DNA from: Caldifarciminota bacterium
GTDB taxonomy: Bacteria; Hydrothermota; Tepidihabitantia; SM23-42
Assembly (NCBI GenBank): GCA_020343455.1
Contig: CP070795.1
Coordinates: forward strand, 1,088,711-1,131,139
Direction: 5' to 3'
DNA: 42,429 nucleotides
Shown here: positions 27,504-35,383 of the stretch, one piece after another
Numbering within the stretch: the first letter of the stretch is position 1
Layout: each line of letters begins with the position of its first letter
The notes under the pieces: model-generated
What the model saw: the letters and a program-made list of their open reading frames with translations, nothing else
What the model was told of the DNA's origin: nothing
The model's database searches: none
Made by a program: the position numbers and the translations under genes

Positions 27504-28722
27504 AGGAACCAGGGATCTGCTCGGTAGAGAATTACAGAGACTTGAGGCTTTGAATGCTGCCGCAAGATCTTTCTTCGGGCAGAACGGCTACGAGGAGATC
27601 AGAACGCCAACGTTCGAATTCGCCGCCCTCTTTGACAGATCGATCGGAGAAACGACTGACATCGTAGAACATGAGATTTACAAATTCGAGGTGAATAAGA
27701 AACTATATGCCTTGCGCCCTGAGGGCACGGCACCCGTTCTCAGGGCATTCATCGAGAACAAACTACGGCCGCCTGCGCGTTTTCTATACCTTTGGTCCAT
27801 GTACCGCCGCGAAAGGCCTCAGAAAGGCAGGTACCGTGAATTCCTGCAGATCGGAATAGAGCTCTTGGGTGAAAGTGAACCGTTCTATGATGCGGATATC
27901 ATTGAACGAGGTAAGCAGTATCTTCATTCGGTCGGCGCCAGAGATTTTACGATCGAACTCAATTCCATAGGCTGTCCTGAGTGCCGCAAGGCATACCGCA
28001 GAACCCTCGAGGACTATCTTCAGCCTAATCTATCGCGACTGTGTGATGATTGCCGCAGGAGGTTCGAACGCAATTTCCTTCGAATTTTTGACTGCAAGAA
28101 AGAGAGCTGCCAGCGCATATACGACGATGCACCCAAGATCACCGACACGTTATGCGGTGAATGTGCCCAACATTATGTGGATGTTAAGAAGTATCTTCGG
28201 TACTTCGGCGTCGACTACGTCGAGAACAAGAAGATGGTTCGCGGACTCGACTACTACACCCGGACCGTCTTTGAGTTCAAGCATGGACAACTTGGCGCCC
28301 AGGATACGATAATTGCCGGCGGTCGCTATGACCTGCTGATGCGCGAATTGGGCGGTCCGGATACGCCATGCATCGGATGGGCACTGGGGCCGGAACGATT
28401 ACTCTTGACTATGCCCGAAGAACTTCCTGCCGTGAAAGCGCGAGCAGTATTCTTCTTGATCGGCGTGGGGGAGAGGTACCTCCCGACAATGATCAGCCTC
28501 CGCACCCAAATACAGAAGAGCGGACACAGGTGTTTTCTCGGCGACCCCGGTGAGCCGATAAAACACCAGATGAAGAAAGCCGATAGGTTCAAGGCGGATC
28601 ATGTAGTGATCTGCGGCGAAGACGAGGAAAAAGAAGGCATTTATACAGTTAAAGAAATGAGCACTGGAAGGCAGTCGAAAATACCGGTTGCTGAATTCGA
28701 ATCATTCCTCATTCACGCCTAA
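27487..28722 (+). CDS. hisS: Histidine-tRNA ligase
   Basis: A 411-residue class II synthetase charging tRNA-His. It contains PKGTRDLLGRE at the start, motif 2 with YLWSMYRRERPQKGRYREFLQIGIE, the histidine-specific VRGLDYYTRTVFEF, motif 3 with GGRYDLL and GWALGPERLLL, and a C-terminal anticodon-binding domain. Several cysteines in the insertion domain (CDDCRRRF, CGEC) are typical of bacterial HisRS. The ATG lies inside the end of the VanZ-like gene. An uncharacterised gene follows after 14 nt. Confidence 0.97.
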   Translation: MYQKPKGTRDLLGRELQRLEALNAAARSFFGQNGYEEIRTPTFEFAALFDRSIGETTDIVEHEIYKFEVNKKLYALRPEGTAPVLRAFIENKLRPPARFLYLWSMYRRERPQKGRYREFLQIGIELLGESEPFYDADIIERGKQYLHSVGARDFTIELNSIGCPECRKAYRRTLEDYLQPNLSRLCDDCRRRFERNFLRIFDCKKESCQRIYDDAPKITDTLCGECAQHYVDVKKYLRYFGVDYVENKKMVRGLDYYTRTVFEFKHGQLGAQDTIIAGGRYDLLMRELGGPDTPCIGWALGPERLLLTMPEELPAVKARAVFFLIGVGERYLPTMISLRTQIQKSGHRCFLGDPGEPIKHQMKKADRFKADHVVICGEDEEKEGIYTVKEMSTGRQSKIPVAEFESFLIHA

Positions 28723-28736
28723 AATAGCATCGAAGC

Positions 28737-29672
28737 ATGAAAGTCGAATTTCTCGCGGACCTCGAAAAAATATTTGAATTCCTTCTGCGTGAGACAGTTC
28801 CGGAAAAGATGTTCGATATCGTTTACGACGAGATAAAAGAATTGACCGAGTCTTATGTCTTACAGCGCGATATTGAGAATTTCATTGCATACTTCAAGGT
28901 CATCATTTCCGCTCCTAAAATCCCGAGGAAAATGACCTTTGACAGTGGATTGGTAAGGGCTTTCATCAACCGTACTTATACTGGTCTTGCAGATTCGACG
29001 CTTAGATACAGAGCTGATCAGCTTCATGAATATCTCCAAAGCAAGATTTCGGCCGGTGGAGAGATAACGAACGAATGCCTTGACAATCTCTCTCTTGAAC
29101 TGGAAGTGATGAAGACCCCGACCTTGGCTAAAATAATGGAAAGGGCCAGGGTTGCGACGATTCTAAAATGGCTGCAGGGACCATTGAGGGAGAAGCTGTC
29201 GCTCGAATTACAGGACAACGCCGTATTTCTGGCCACTATCTACGGCCAGTACAGGAAGAACCTGGCAATTAATATCGACTGGGAGCCCTGTGAAGTCGCC
29301 CCCGAAGATATCGAGATTCTGGTCAGTGAATACAGGGTACTGGAGATCGCCATCATCGAAGCCCTAGAGATGATCAGGAATGCACGCCGGGCTAATCCTG
29401 ATCTGAACAGATACGAAGAGCAATTCCAGATCGTGCTCACGAGCCTGGATAATCTGGGAAAGATGGAAGAAGCAGGCAACCTGGATTCGTTCGATTCACT
29501 GAAAGACAGGTTGATCATTTCAACTTCCCTGATCTACATTCAGGACGATTTTGTGCAGAAGGACGCTGAACTGAAGCAACTCATTCAGCTTTTTGTATCA
29601 CTATACTTCAAGTTCCGCGATAGGCACTACGACGATCCCGAGAAAACGGATCTCAACTCTCGAGATCACTGA
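28737..29672 (+). CDS. Helical protein of unknown function
   Basis: A 311-residue, mostly alpha-helical, acidic, soluble protein without signal peptide, membrane helix, cysteine clusters or nucleotide motifs that I can see. I do not recognise a family. Codon usage and the conserved-looking charge pattern support a real gene. It starts 14 nt after hisS, has no promoter of the local consensus in front, and is probably the last gene of the PtsN-like-VanZ-hisS transcript. Confidence 0.65.
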   Translation: MKVEFLADLEKIFEFLLRETVPEKMFDIVYDEIKELTESYVLQRDIENFIAYFKVIISAPKIPRKMTFDSGLVRAFINRTYTGLADSTLRYRADQLHEYLQSKISAGGEITNECLDNLSLELEVMKTPTLAKIMERARVATILKWLQGPLREKLSLELQDNAVFLATIYGQYRKNLAINIDWEPCEVAPEDIEILVSEYRVLEIAIIEALEMIRNARRANPDLNRYEEQFQIVLTSLDNLGKMEEAGNLDSFDSLKDRLIISTSLIYIQDDFVQKDAELKQLIQLFVSLYFKFRDRHYDDPEKTDLNSRDH

Positions 29673-29932
29673 GTAAAGATTACAGTCGCATTCTGTTCTT
29701 CGCTCTTTCCTCAATCGGAACATTTTCGCTGTACGCCAGTGGGTTCCGGGCAATCACCTGGATTCATTCTGCCCGCCCGAGCCAGAGAGATTTCTGTTCT
29801 GCCGCGATTCATTTTGAAAAGCAGGCAAAATGATAGCCAGGTTCTTGCTCACGTCAATACGCATGCTGCGTCGGCACGAGCATGTCAGGGGAGAGGTAGA
29901 TAGGATCGGCTTTCCCTGAATCCGAACGACGG

Positions 29933-30325
29933 TCAGCTGTTTTCCTGTTTGAAACCTGCTATGGCGATTACAATCGCCCAGAAACCAGCCACATAACAGA
30001 GCAACAGGCCTAAGGTACCTATGTAGAGCGCTCCTGCAACAGCACCGGCATGGCCGAGAAGAGCAGTAAGCAGGCCGCCCAACGCGACAAGGAGTCGCTG
30101 TTGTCTGTAATAGAGTGGCCTCACCACAAAGATTATCAACAAACCGAGTACAATTGCAGCAACGCCAGCCAGGATCCCCACATGACCCATATTTCCGCCC
30201 GGATAGACGTCATAGTAGATGGCGCCAATGCTCAGACCGAGGATAGCATTGACGATGCCGCTTCCGGCGATGAGAATGCCACCAATTAAGGCGAGTCTCT
30301 TCGGTATTCGTAACCTGGATCTCAT
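29933..30325 (-). CDS. Small four-helix membrane protein
   Basis: A 130-residue protein with a basic N-terminus (RSRLRIPKRL) and four hydrophobic helices rich in Gly, Ala, Ile and Leu. Family not recognised. The ATG at 30325 is preceded by GGAGG at 7 nt, which favours it over a TTG one codon upstream. No promoter of the local TTGAnn-N16-TAnnnT type was found before it. It stands between two regions without clear genes. Confidence 0.65.
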   Translation of the reverse strand: MRSRLRIPKRLALIGGILIAGSGIVNAILGLSIGAIYYDVYPGGNMGHVGILAGVAAIVLGLLIIFVVRPLYYRQQRLLVALGGLLTALLGHAGAVAGALYIGTLGLLLCYVAGFWAIVIAIAGFKQENS

Positions 30326-30328
30326 CAA

Positions 30329-31026
30329 TAACCTCCTTTGTTAATGGTACGTGCTATACCACAGAAAGGTCGCATCGTTAGGTAGAAGTAACACTAAATC
30401 TCAATCTAATATCTAACTAAATATAAGGCATTAATGCATTTTGTTAAGGTATTTTATAGCGACCACAATATAAGAATAATCGTAGCGTAGGTTCCCGGAT
30501 TCAAGCCGTGCGGTAATTGCTTTCTGTTCAATGGTTAGAAGTTAATACGGTAAGCAGAATGCGGAACCTGATCATTTAACAGTAGGCCTTCGCTGTATTT
30601 GTCGGTAATACGTGGTATATCCATGAAGCCTGGATTCATTCGGACGTGCATCGACCTATGATCAGCGATTTAGATGAGTCGGGCAGAGATCTGCATCGAA
30701 GAGAACGGCTACGTAGATCTGGGCAGTATTTTCAGCATCTTCCTGCGCATAAGCGCCTGGTCTACAGTATACTCAGAAGCCGGGAAGGGGCGTTGTTGCC
30801 ATATATTGGAGTTTGGTTGCGGATTATTCTTAATGTCCGATAACATATATTTCGTAAACTAAAGAACCTATCCAGAAACTGGTCTACCGTGACTGGCGAC
30901 CCAATGCCTCCCCTTCTGGAAACGACAACACAGAATGATCTGCGTGCGGTTTCGACTCGGACGCCTCGTCGCAGAGTTTATTACCGCCATTCACAGATCA
31001 ATTGACCGGCTGTCAGGAATCGGGCA
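30329..31026. other. About 700 bases without a convincing gene
   Basis: Short open frames near 30646-30862 exist in two frames, but neither has a Shine-Dalgarno site, promoter or recognisable motif. A weak 7-bp echo occurs at 30404-30417 (ATCTAAT, ATCTAAC). An inverted repeat, AGGTTCC (30489-30495) with GGAACCT (30563-30569), encloses about 67 nt and could shape an RNA. No tRNA or mobile element was recognised. The stretch may hold decayed genes. Confidence 0.45.
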
Positions 31027-31191
31027 TCAAAGATCAGAGTTGTGTAGCCCCTCCCCTTTCTTCTCCTGTGCCATATAGACGTATCTCACCGGATCACTTA
31101 TGTGGTATCCAGATCGCATGGCCAGGCCCTCATAATACCGACGGAAGACACAATACAGGACAGGGTCAATAAAATACTTGACATTGTCCAT
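31027..31191 (-). CDS. Possible small protein divergent from marR
   Basis: A 54-residue open frame reads MDNVKYFIDPVLYCVFRRYY and ends near NSDL. It looks protein-like, with balanced composition and aromatic residues, but I know no family. Its ATG lies 4 nt below the TGATTATAATCA palindrome, and a TATAAT on this strand ends 6 nt before the ATG. No good -35 box is present. It could be a real small gene, a fragment, or chance. Confidence 0.3.
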   Translation of the reverse strand: MDNVKYFIDPVLYCVFRRYYEGLAMRSGYHISDPVRYVYMAQEKKGEGLHNSDL

Positions 31192-31205
31192 TAATTGATT
31201 ATAAT
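31178..31205 (+). promoter_or_regulatory. Promoter of marR (leadered)
   Basis: TTGACA (31178-31183), a 16-bp spacer and TATAAT (31200-31205). The ATG lies 36 nt downstream with AAAGGAG before it. Confidence 0.8.
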
Positions 31206-31207
31206 CA
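31196..31207. promoter_or_regulatory. Palindromic candidate operator over the marR -10 box
   Basis: TGATTATAATCA is a perfect 12-bp palindrome covering the -10 box of the marR promoter. MarR regulators commonly bind such A/T-rich palindromes and repress their own genes; binding here is inferred. Confidence 0.55.
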
Positions 31208-31241
31208 GGATAGCATATAGGTTCTGAAAAAGGAGATCTTT

Positions 31242-31778
31242 ATGAGTAAGGATCAAAAGAAGGCCTGCGTAGATAAGATCCGCAGATTCAACCGATTTTA
31301 CACCAGGCAGATTGGCCTCCTCACCCAGGGATTGCTCAAGACCCGGTTTCCCCTGACCCAAGCACGTATCATCTTTGAATTGGCGCAGCACGGGCAGTCC
31401 ACGGCAAAGGACATCATCAATGAACTCGATATCGATCCAGCCTATCTGAGCCGCATCCTCAGTGCCTTCCAGAAACAAGACCTCATCCGGAAAGTAAGAT
31501 GCAGATCAGACAATCGCCAGTGGTTGCTGGAGCTGACCGCACAGGGGAAGAAAGCTTTTGTAGTACTCGACAACCGAGCCAGCGACGAAGTCAGAGCATT
31601 GCTTAAGAAGTTGCCCGGTGAAGACCGGCATCGTCTCGTGCGTGCCATGCAGACGATTGAAAAGATCTTGACGGCCAATTCGAAAGCCACTACCGTATTC
31701 CTCCTGCGTTCACAAAGACCAGGCGACATCGGGTGGATGATATATCGCCATGGCGCACTCTATGCTGAAGAATACTGA
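31242..31778 (+). CDS. MarR-family regulator, N-terminal part of a split MarR-GNAT gene
   Basis: The 178 residues comprise a MarR winged helix (LTQARIIFELAQHGQSTAKDI, DPAYLSRILSAFQKQDLIRK, SDNRQWLLELTAQGKKAF) followed by the start of an acetyltransferase domain, LRSQRPGDIGWMIYRHGALYAEEY. The frame then meets TGA (31776-31778) where bifunctional MarR-GNAT proteins usually have glycine (EYG). Without that stop the frame would run to 32171 and give a 309-residue protein of normal length. The regulator half could still work. It has a strong promoter with a palindrome and a good Shine-Dalgarno site. Confidence 0.82.
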   Translation: MSKDQKKACVDKIRRFNRFYTRQIGLLTQGLLKTRFPLTQARIIFELAQHGQSTAKDIINELDIDPAYLSRILSAFQKQDLIRKVRCRSDNRQWLLELTAQGKKAFVVLDNRASDEVRALLKKLPGEDRHRLVRAMQTIEKILTANSKATTVFLLRSQRPGDIGWMIYRHGALYAEEY

Positions 31779-31814
31779 TTCGATGAGACCTTTGAAGCCC
31801 TGGTCGCCCAAATC

Positions 31815-32171
31815 TTGACTCGGTTCATGGACCATCACCACCCCAAGCGCGAACGTATCTGGATAGCAGAGGAGGAAGGACAACCGGTTGGATCGGTTAT
31901 GGTCGCGGATGCTGGTAATTCAGTGGCTCAGCTCCGCCTTCTTCTTGTCGAGCCGCAATCCAGAGGCAAGGGATTGGGCAAACGGTTGATAGATGAGTGT
32001 GTAAGTTTCTCAAGACATGCTGGTTATAAGAAAATGAGGTTATGGACACAGAGCATACTTGTTGAGGCGCGACATTTGTACCAAAAGGCAGGATTCGCAT
32101 TGGTGGAAGAAAAAAAACACAAGAGTTTCGGCCATTCTCTGGTCGCAGAGGTCTGGGAATTGCCGCTGTGA
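31815..32171 (+). CDS. GNAT acetyltransferase part of the split MarR-GNAT gene
   Basis: In the same frame as the MarR part, 31779-32171 encodes FDETFEALVAQ, then RIWIAEEEGQPVGSVMVAD, LRLLLVEPQSRGKGLGKRLIDE (the acetyl-CoA-binding Q/R-x-x-G-x-G loop) and LYQKAGFALVEEKKHKSFG, all intact GNAT elements. A TTG at 31815 could start a shortened 118-residue protein, but it has no Shine-Dalgarno site and would lack the first strands. It is either a recent pseudogene half or is made by readthrough. Only one stop codon separates it from the MarR part. Confidence 0.65.
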   Translation: MTRFMDHHHPKRERIWIAEEEGQPVGSVMVADAGNSVAQLRLLLVEPQSRGKGLGKRLIDECVSFSRHAGYKKMRLWTQSILVEARHLYQKAGFALVEEKKHKSFGHSLVAEVWELPL

Positions 32172-32233
32172 CCAGCAGTCAAGAGAAATTCTCTCGAGGA
32201 AGATAAGAGCATACGCAAGTATTGTGCAGAGAC

Positions 32234-32261
32234 TTGACTATCGATCCAATAAAGATACAAT
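32234..32261 (+). promoter_or_regulatory. Promoter of radical SAM gene (leadered)
   Basis: TTGACT (32234-32239), a 16-bp spacer and TACAAT (32256-32261). The ATG lies 21 nt downstream with AAAGGAG. Confidence 0.75.
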
Positions 32262-32282
32262 CGATGTGCGAAAGGAGATCGT

Positions 32283-32996
32283 ATGGAGTATAGATTCGTA
32301 AAGGATATGAAGGACATCCGCGGTTTCAAGAATGTCCTCAACATCGATTTCAGTCCGAAGAAAACGTGCACGTATGATTGTGTGAATTGCGTGGCGGGCA
32401 GAACGAACTTCCTGATCGGCGAAAGGAAGGAATTCCATCCTGCAGAAGATATCTTCGATGAAATCAAATCGTATATCGATGATAAGGGTGCACCGGATTA
32501 CATTATGCTCACCGGTAGCGGGGAGCCGACGCTCTATGCCGGATTCGGCAGGCTTGTTACCTCGATCAAAGGTGAGTTCAAGGATGTTAAGGCCTGGGTC
32601 TACACCAATTTTTCTCTTCTCCACAGAGATGAAGTCCGCAAAGAAGCGGCGCTGTGTGACATGGTTTGGGGTAATTTAAATACGGTTATTGAAGAAGAGT
32701 TCATGCAGATGTATCGTCCGCACGTATCTGTCACATTGAAGAATGTGATGGAGGGAATAAGAAAATTCAAGGCCGAATACAAAGGGAATTTTGCCATGGA
32801 TACGAGATTTCTAAAAGGAATAAACGATAGCGAAAAGAATGTAAGCGGACTGCGGGAGTTCGTGACCAGTGTCAATCCGGGTAAATACGACATACTCGAC
32901 GCAAAATACGGAGGCCAACCGCTAAGCGAGGACTTTGTCCGGATGGTCAAGGAGAAATTCGCCGGCGTCTCTTTCACAATCGAATTTCATATCTGA
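32283..32996 (+). CDS. Radical SAM protein, COG0731-like
   Basis: A 237-residue protein with the iron-sulfur motif CxxxCxxC in CTYDCVNC (residues 29-36) and TGSGEPTLY, a typical SAM-binding GEP motif. The start NVLNIDFSPKKTCTYDC and the length match the compact COG0731 group, relatives of the wyosine-forming Taw1 enzyme. In bacteria their substrate is mostly unknown, and tRNA modification is only an inference. It is a single-gene unit by its own promoter. Confidence 0.88.
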   Translation: MEYRFVKDMKDIRGFKNVLNIDFSPKKTCTYDCVNCVAGRTNFLIGERKEFHPAEDIFDEIKSYIDDKGAPDYIMLTGSGEPTLYAGFGRLVTSIKGEFKDVKAWVYTNFSLLHRDEVRKEAALCDMVWGNLNTVIEEEFMQMYRPHVSVTLKNVMEGIRKFKAEYKGNFAMDTRFLKGINDSEKNVSGLREFVTSVNPGKYDILDAKYGGQPLSEDFVRMVKEKFAGVSFTIEFHI

Positions 32997-33067
32997 GCAA
33001 GAAAGAGAGAACGAACCAAATCGCACGTTGAAGGAGCCCTTATCCGGAGCGCGGTGAGCGGATCAGA

Positions 33068-33679
33068 TTACTGTATTGTCGCCGACTCCAGGTCCAGCCT
33101 GAGTGTCACCGTAGTATCACCTATGGAAGTTTGAGCCCATCCTTTGACTTCACCGATGCCTCGTGCCAGATAAGCGAAGGTTGTATCGCTACTTTGGATA
33201 TAAGCAATTTCCCAGCAGTCGGTATAATTGCCTGCCGGCACGGATACGTCGACAATTCCGAGCACAATCGCAGCCACGTCCGAATTGACCGTCCATGTGT
33301 TGCCGTTTTCCAGGGGTAGCTCGAGATATCTGTCGGGCACAGTGTCATTCAGACTTTCGTAGACGTAAACGGCGGTGTCGGTTTCATGTATGTAGAACGT
33401 TCCGCTGTCAGAATATCCGTCCAAGGTTATTGACGTGATCCATTCGAAGACGCTCGTACCACCTGCGAGTTGCGTTGTGCCGATGATCTCATCCCGGCTA
33501 TTGCCCATGAAGATAGATATTGTGCCCGGTTGCTCAACAGTCATACCGACCATGTAGTCCCAGGTATTGCCGATACTGAGAGGATAGTAACCATCATTTT
33601 CTCCATCGCCCTCTCCCCCGCATGTGCCAACGAATAGAACGATGCAGGCAAGAAGTATGGACGCGAATATTCTTTTCAT
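33068..33679 (-). CDS. Secreted lipoprotein of unknown function
   Basis: A 203-residue protein. The signal peptide (MKRIFASILLACIVLFVGTC) ends in a plausible lipobox and is followed by an acidic glycine-rich linker and a beta-rich domain (YYPLSIGNTWDYMVG, then many Thr/Asp/Val strands). The YPLxxGNTW motif is common in secreted proteins of several phyla with unknown role. ATG 33679 is chosen over a longer upstream frame because GGGAG precedes it and the signal starts there. Confidence 0.78.
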   Translation of the reverse strand: MKRIFASILLACIVLFVGTCGGEGDGENDGYYPLSIGNTWDYMVGMTVEQPGTISIFMGNSRDEIIGTTQLAGGTSVFEWITSITLDGYSDSGTFYIHETDTAVYVYESLNDTVPDRYLELPLENGNTWTVNSDVAAIVLGIVDVSVPAGNYTDCWEIAYIQSSDTTFAYLARGIGEVKGWAQTSIGDTTVTLRLDLESATIQ

Positions 33680-33710
33680 TTGACTCCCTTCATTCTCATG
33701 CATACAGCTG

Positions 33711-33738
33711 AGCATACGGATGATGGTAAGGTTGTCAA
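33711..33738 (-). promoter_or_regulatory. Promoter of the lipoprotein gene (leadered)
   Basis: On the minus strand TTGACA (33738-33733), a 16-bp spacer and TATGCT (33716-33711). The ATG lies 31 nt further with a GGGAG site. Confidence 0.7.
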
Positions 33739-33838
33739 GAAGCATACATGCATATCGTCATTCGTTAATCGGTTACGATGCCCGTTTCGGCCACAAAGGT
33801 GACGGTAACGTTATGAACCGCGGATTACCAATACGGCT

Positions 33839-33950
33839 GACGACAGATGACCGACGATCGAATTCAGATATCGGTCATCTGTGATCCCTCATTGGAGCAA
33901 TCTACTGCTCTATGCACGCTGCGCAATGCCCTTTGCCCCATGCTCCGTGC
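33839..33950. repeat. Degenerate 7-bp-period repeat tract of 16 heptads
   Basis: One unbroken phase covers 112 bp. The first heptads begin GAC or GAT (GACGACA, GATGACC); the last seven (33902-33950) all end TGC, for example CTACTGC and TCTATGC. The tract lies between the divergent lipoprotein and DUF2007 promoters. A misleading longer reading frame from 33847 runs through it into DUF2007. Confidence 0.75.
33843..33882. repeat. Perfect 12-bp inverted repeat inside the heptad tract
   Basis: ACAGATGACCGA (33843-33854) and TCGGTCATCTGT (33871-33882) are perfect reverse complements with a 16-nt loop, so the tract can fold into a strong hairpin. Confidence 0.7.
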
Positions 33951-34011
33951 AAGCTTCTTCATTTCTCAGCGGAGCGTGTTTCAGCCGTGGGCATGTTCTC
34001 AGCCAGAGGTG

Positions 34012-34039
34012 TTGACTCTGTCAATTGCACGTGTAAGAT
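34012..34039 (+). promoter_or_regulatory. Promoter of DUF2007-FabK-like operon (leadered)
   Basis: TTGACT (34012-34017), a 16-bp spacer and TAAGAT (34034-34039). The ATG at 34057 is 17 nt downstream with an AAAGG site. Confidence 0.65.
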
Positions 34040-34056
34040 TAAGAAAGGCAGCTCAC

Positions 34057-34278
34057 ATGGGTGACGGTATAGAATTCGTTGAATTACTACAAACAACAGA
34101 TCCGACCGAGATCGAGGTCATAAAGAGTATCCTGAGGCAAGCCGATATCGAATACTACTTCAAGGGCCAGGCTCTCGGCAGGATCTTCCCGACGATGAGC
34201 AAACCGGTACGATTGATGGTCGAAAAAGAAAGGCTGGATGAAGCACGAGAATTGCTGAGAGAACATGGAAAAAAGTAA
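34057..34278 (+). CDS. DUF2007-like putative signal-transducing protein
   Basis: A 73-residue protein: FVELLQTTDPTEIEVIKSIL, a central ADIEYYFKGQ and a C-terminal VEKERLDEARELL match the small ferredoxin-like DUF2007 fold, which often occurs near other regulators or transporters. Function unknown. The frame is open upstream to 33847, but that part is the heptad-repeat tract and contains the promoter, so ATG 34057 is the real start. It overlaps the next gene by 14 nt. Confidence 0.75.
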   Translation: MGDGIEFVELLQTTDPTEIEVIKSILRQADIEYYFKGQALGRIFPTMSKPVRLMVEKERLDEARELLREHGKK

Positions 34279-35302
34279 GATCATACGGCTCGACAGATTA
34301 TGGCAAAAAGGCAAGGACTTCCTTCAGGTCGATCATCCGATCATCTCCGGCGGAATGACCTGGATAAGCGACCACAAGCTCGCTAAAGCCGTAGCAGATT
34401 GCGGTGCCTTTCCGGTCATTGCGGCCGGGAACATGCCGCCTGAAGAACTGGAGAACGAAATTGATGATTGTATAAGGGGTCAGAGAACCCCCTTTGCGGT
34501 CAATTTGATCACGATTGCGCCAAACTACCGGGCACACTTCGATCTCGTGTTGCGCAAGGATGTTCGCTACGCTATATTTGCCGGCAGTTTTCCGCGGAAA
34601 ACCGATATCGAGCAGATGAAGAAATACGGGAAGAAGACGCTTTCTTTTGCATCAGAAAGGACGATCGCATCGAGGCAGATCGACTATGGCGTTGACGCCT
34701 TGATCCTCGAAGGCAGCGAAGCCGGTGGGCATATCGGCTACGTATCATTGATCATCCTGTTGCAGCAGGTCCTCTTTGAATTCCGTGACTTCCCGATATT
34801 TGTCGCCGGCGGTCTGGCCGACGGCCGCCTCATGGCATACCTCCTGCTCATGGGCGCTTACGGCTGCCAGTTCGGTTCGCTCTTTGTCTGCAGTGAAGAG
34901 TGCAGCGCGCATCCAAAATTCAAAGAAGCCTTCATACGAGCACGAGCAAGGCAAGCCATGTCCACACATCAGTATGATTCCCGGCTTCCGGTCGTCGCGG
35001 TCAGGGCGATCAAGAACCGCGCAACCGACGAATTCGGTAAACTGCAGTTCAGACTGCTCAAACAACTGGAGAACGGCGAAATCACCAGAGACATGGCTCA
35101 ATATGAAGTGGAGAAATTCTGGGTCGGCAGCCTGCACAAGGGAGTGGTCGAGGGCGACATTGATTATGGCTCGCTCATGGCTGGTCAGAGCGTTGGTTTG
35201 ATCGACGAAATACGTCCTATCAGGGGAATAATCGAAAGACTGATGCAGGATGCCGAGACTGAACTCCAGAGACTGTCATCTCTGATCGATACACTGAAAT
35301 AG
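34265..35302 (+). CDS. Nitronate monooxygenase / FabK-like flavoprotein
   Basis: A 345-residue FMN-dependent TIM-barrel protein. HPIISGGMTWISDHKLAKAVADCG opens the barrel, LILEGSEAGGHIG is the signature loop of 2-nitropropane dioxygenase and FabK, and FVAGGLADGRLMAYLLLMGAYGCQFGSLF forms the phosphate-binding end. The family covers nitronate monooxygenases and the enoyl-ACP reductase FabK; the sequence does not decide between them and no fatty-acid genes lie nearby. It is translationally coupled to DUF2007. Confidence 0.85.
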   Translation: MEKSKIIRLDRLWQKGKDFLQVDHPIISGGMTWISDHKLAKAVADCGAFPVIAAGNMPPEELENEIDDCIRGQRTPFAVNLITIAPNYRAHFDLVLRKDVRYAIFAGSFPRKTDIEQMKKYGKKTLSFASERTIASRQIDYGVDALILEGSEAGGHIGYVSLIILLQQVLFEFRDFPIFVAGGLADGRLMAYLLLMGAYGCQFGSLFVCSEECSAHPKFKEAFIRARARQAMSTHQYDSRLPVVAVRAIKNRATDEFGKLQFRLLKQLENGEITRDMAQYEVEKFWVGSLHKGVVEGDIDYGSLMAGQSVGLIDEIRPIRGIIERLMQDAETELQRLSSLIDTLK

Positions 35303-35383
35303 CCGCAGGTCCATGAATGCATCCCTTGTTGGCTTGCTACTTTCCTTATCACATGTCTTGATTGTGATCAACTCGTGCAACTA

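Noticed and set aside
29673-29932. Remnant of a mobile element
   Set aside because: No terminal inverted repeats, transposase motif or target duplication was found; the stretch simply shows nothing recognisable.
30646-30862. Small genes in the gene-poor region
   Set aside because: Two overlapping frames of similar length compete, neither with a ribosome-binding site, promoter or recognisable motif.
31776-31778. TGA read as glycine (code 25) or selenocysteine
   Set aside because: Many complete genes here, such as rubredoxin, trkA and fpg, end in TGA, so glycine recoding is not general. No SECIS-like element is evident after this codon and relatives have glycine, not cysteine, at the site.
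33847-34056. Upstream extension of DUF2007 by 70 residues
   Set aside because: This part is the heptad-repeat tract and contains the TTGACT-N16-TAAGAT promoter; the conserved domain starts at ATG 34057.
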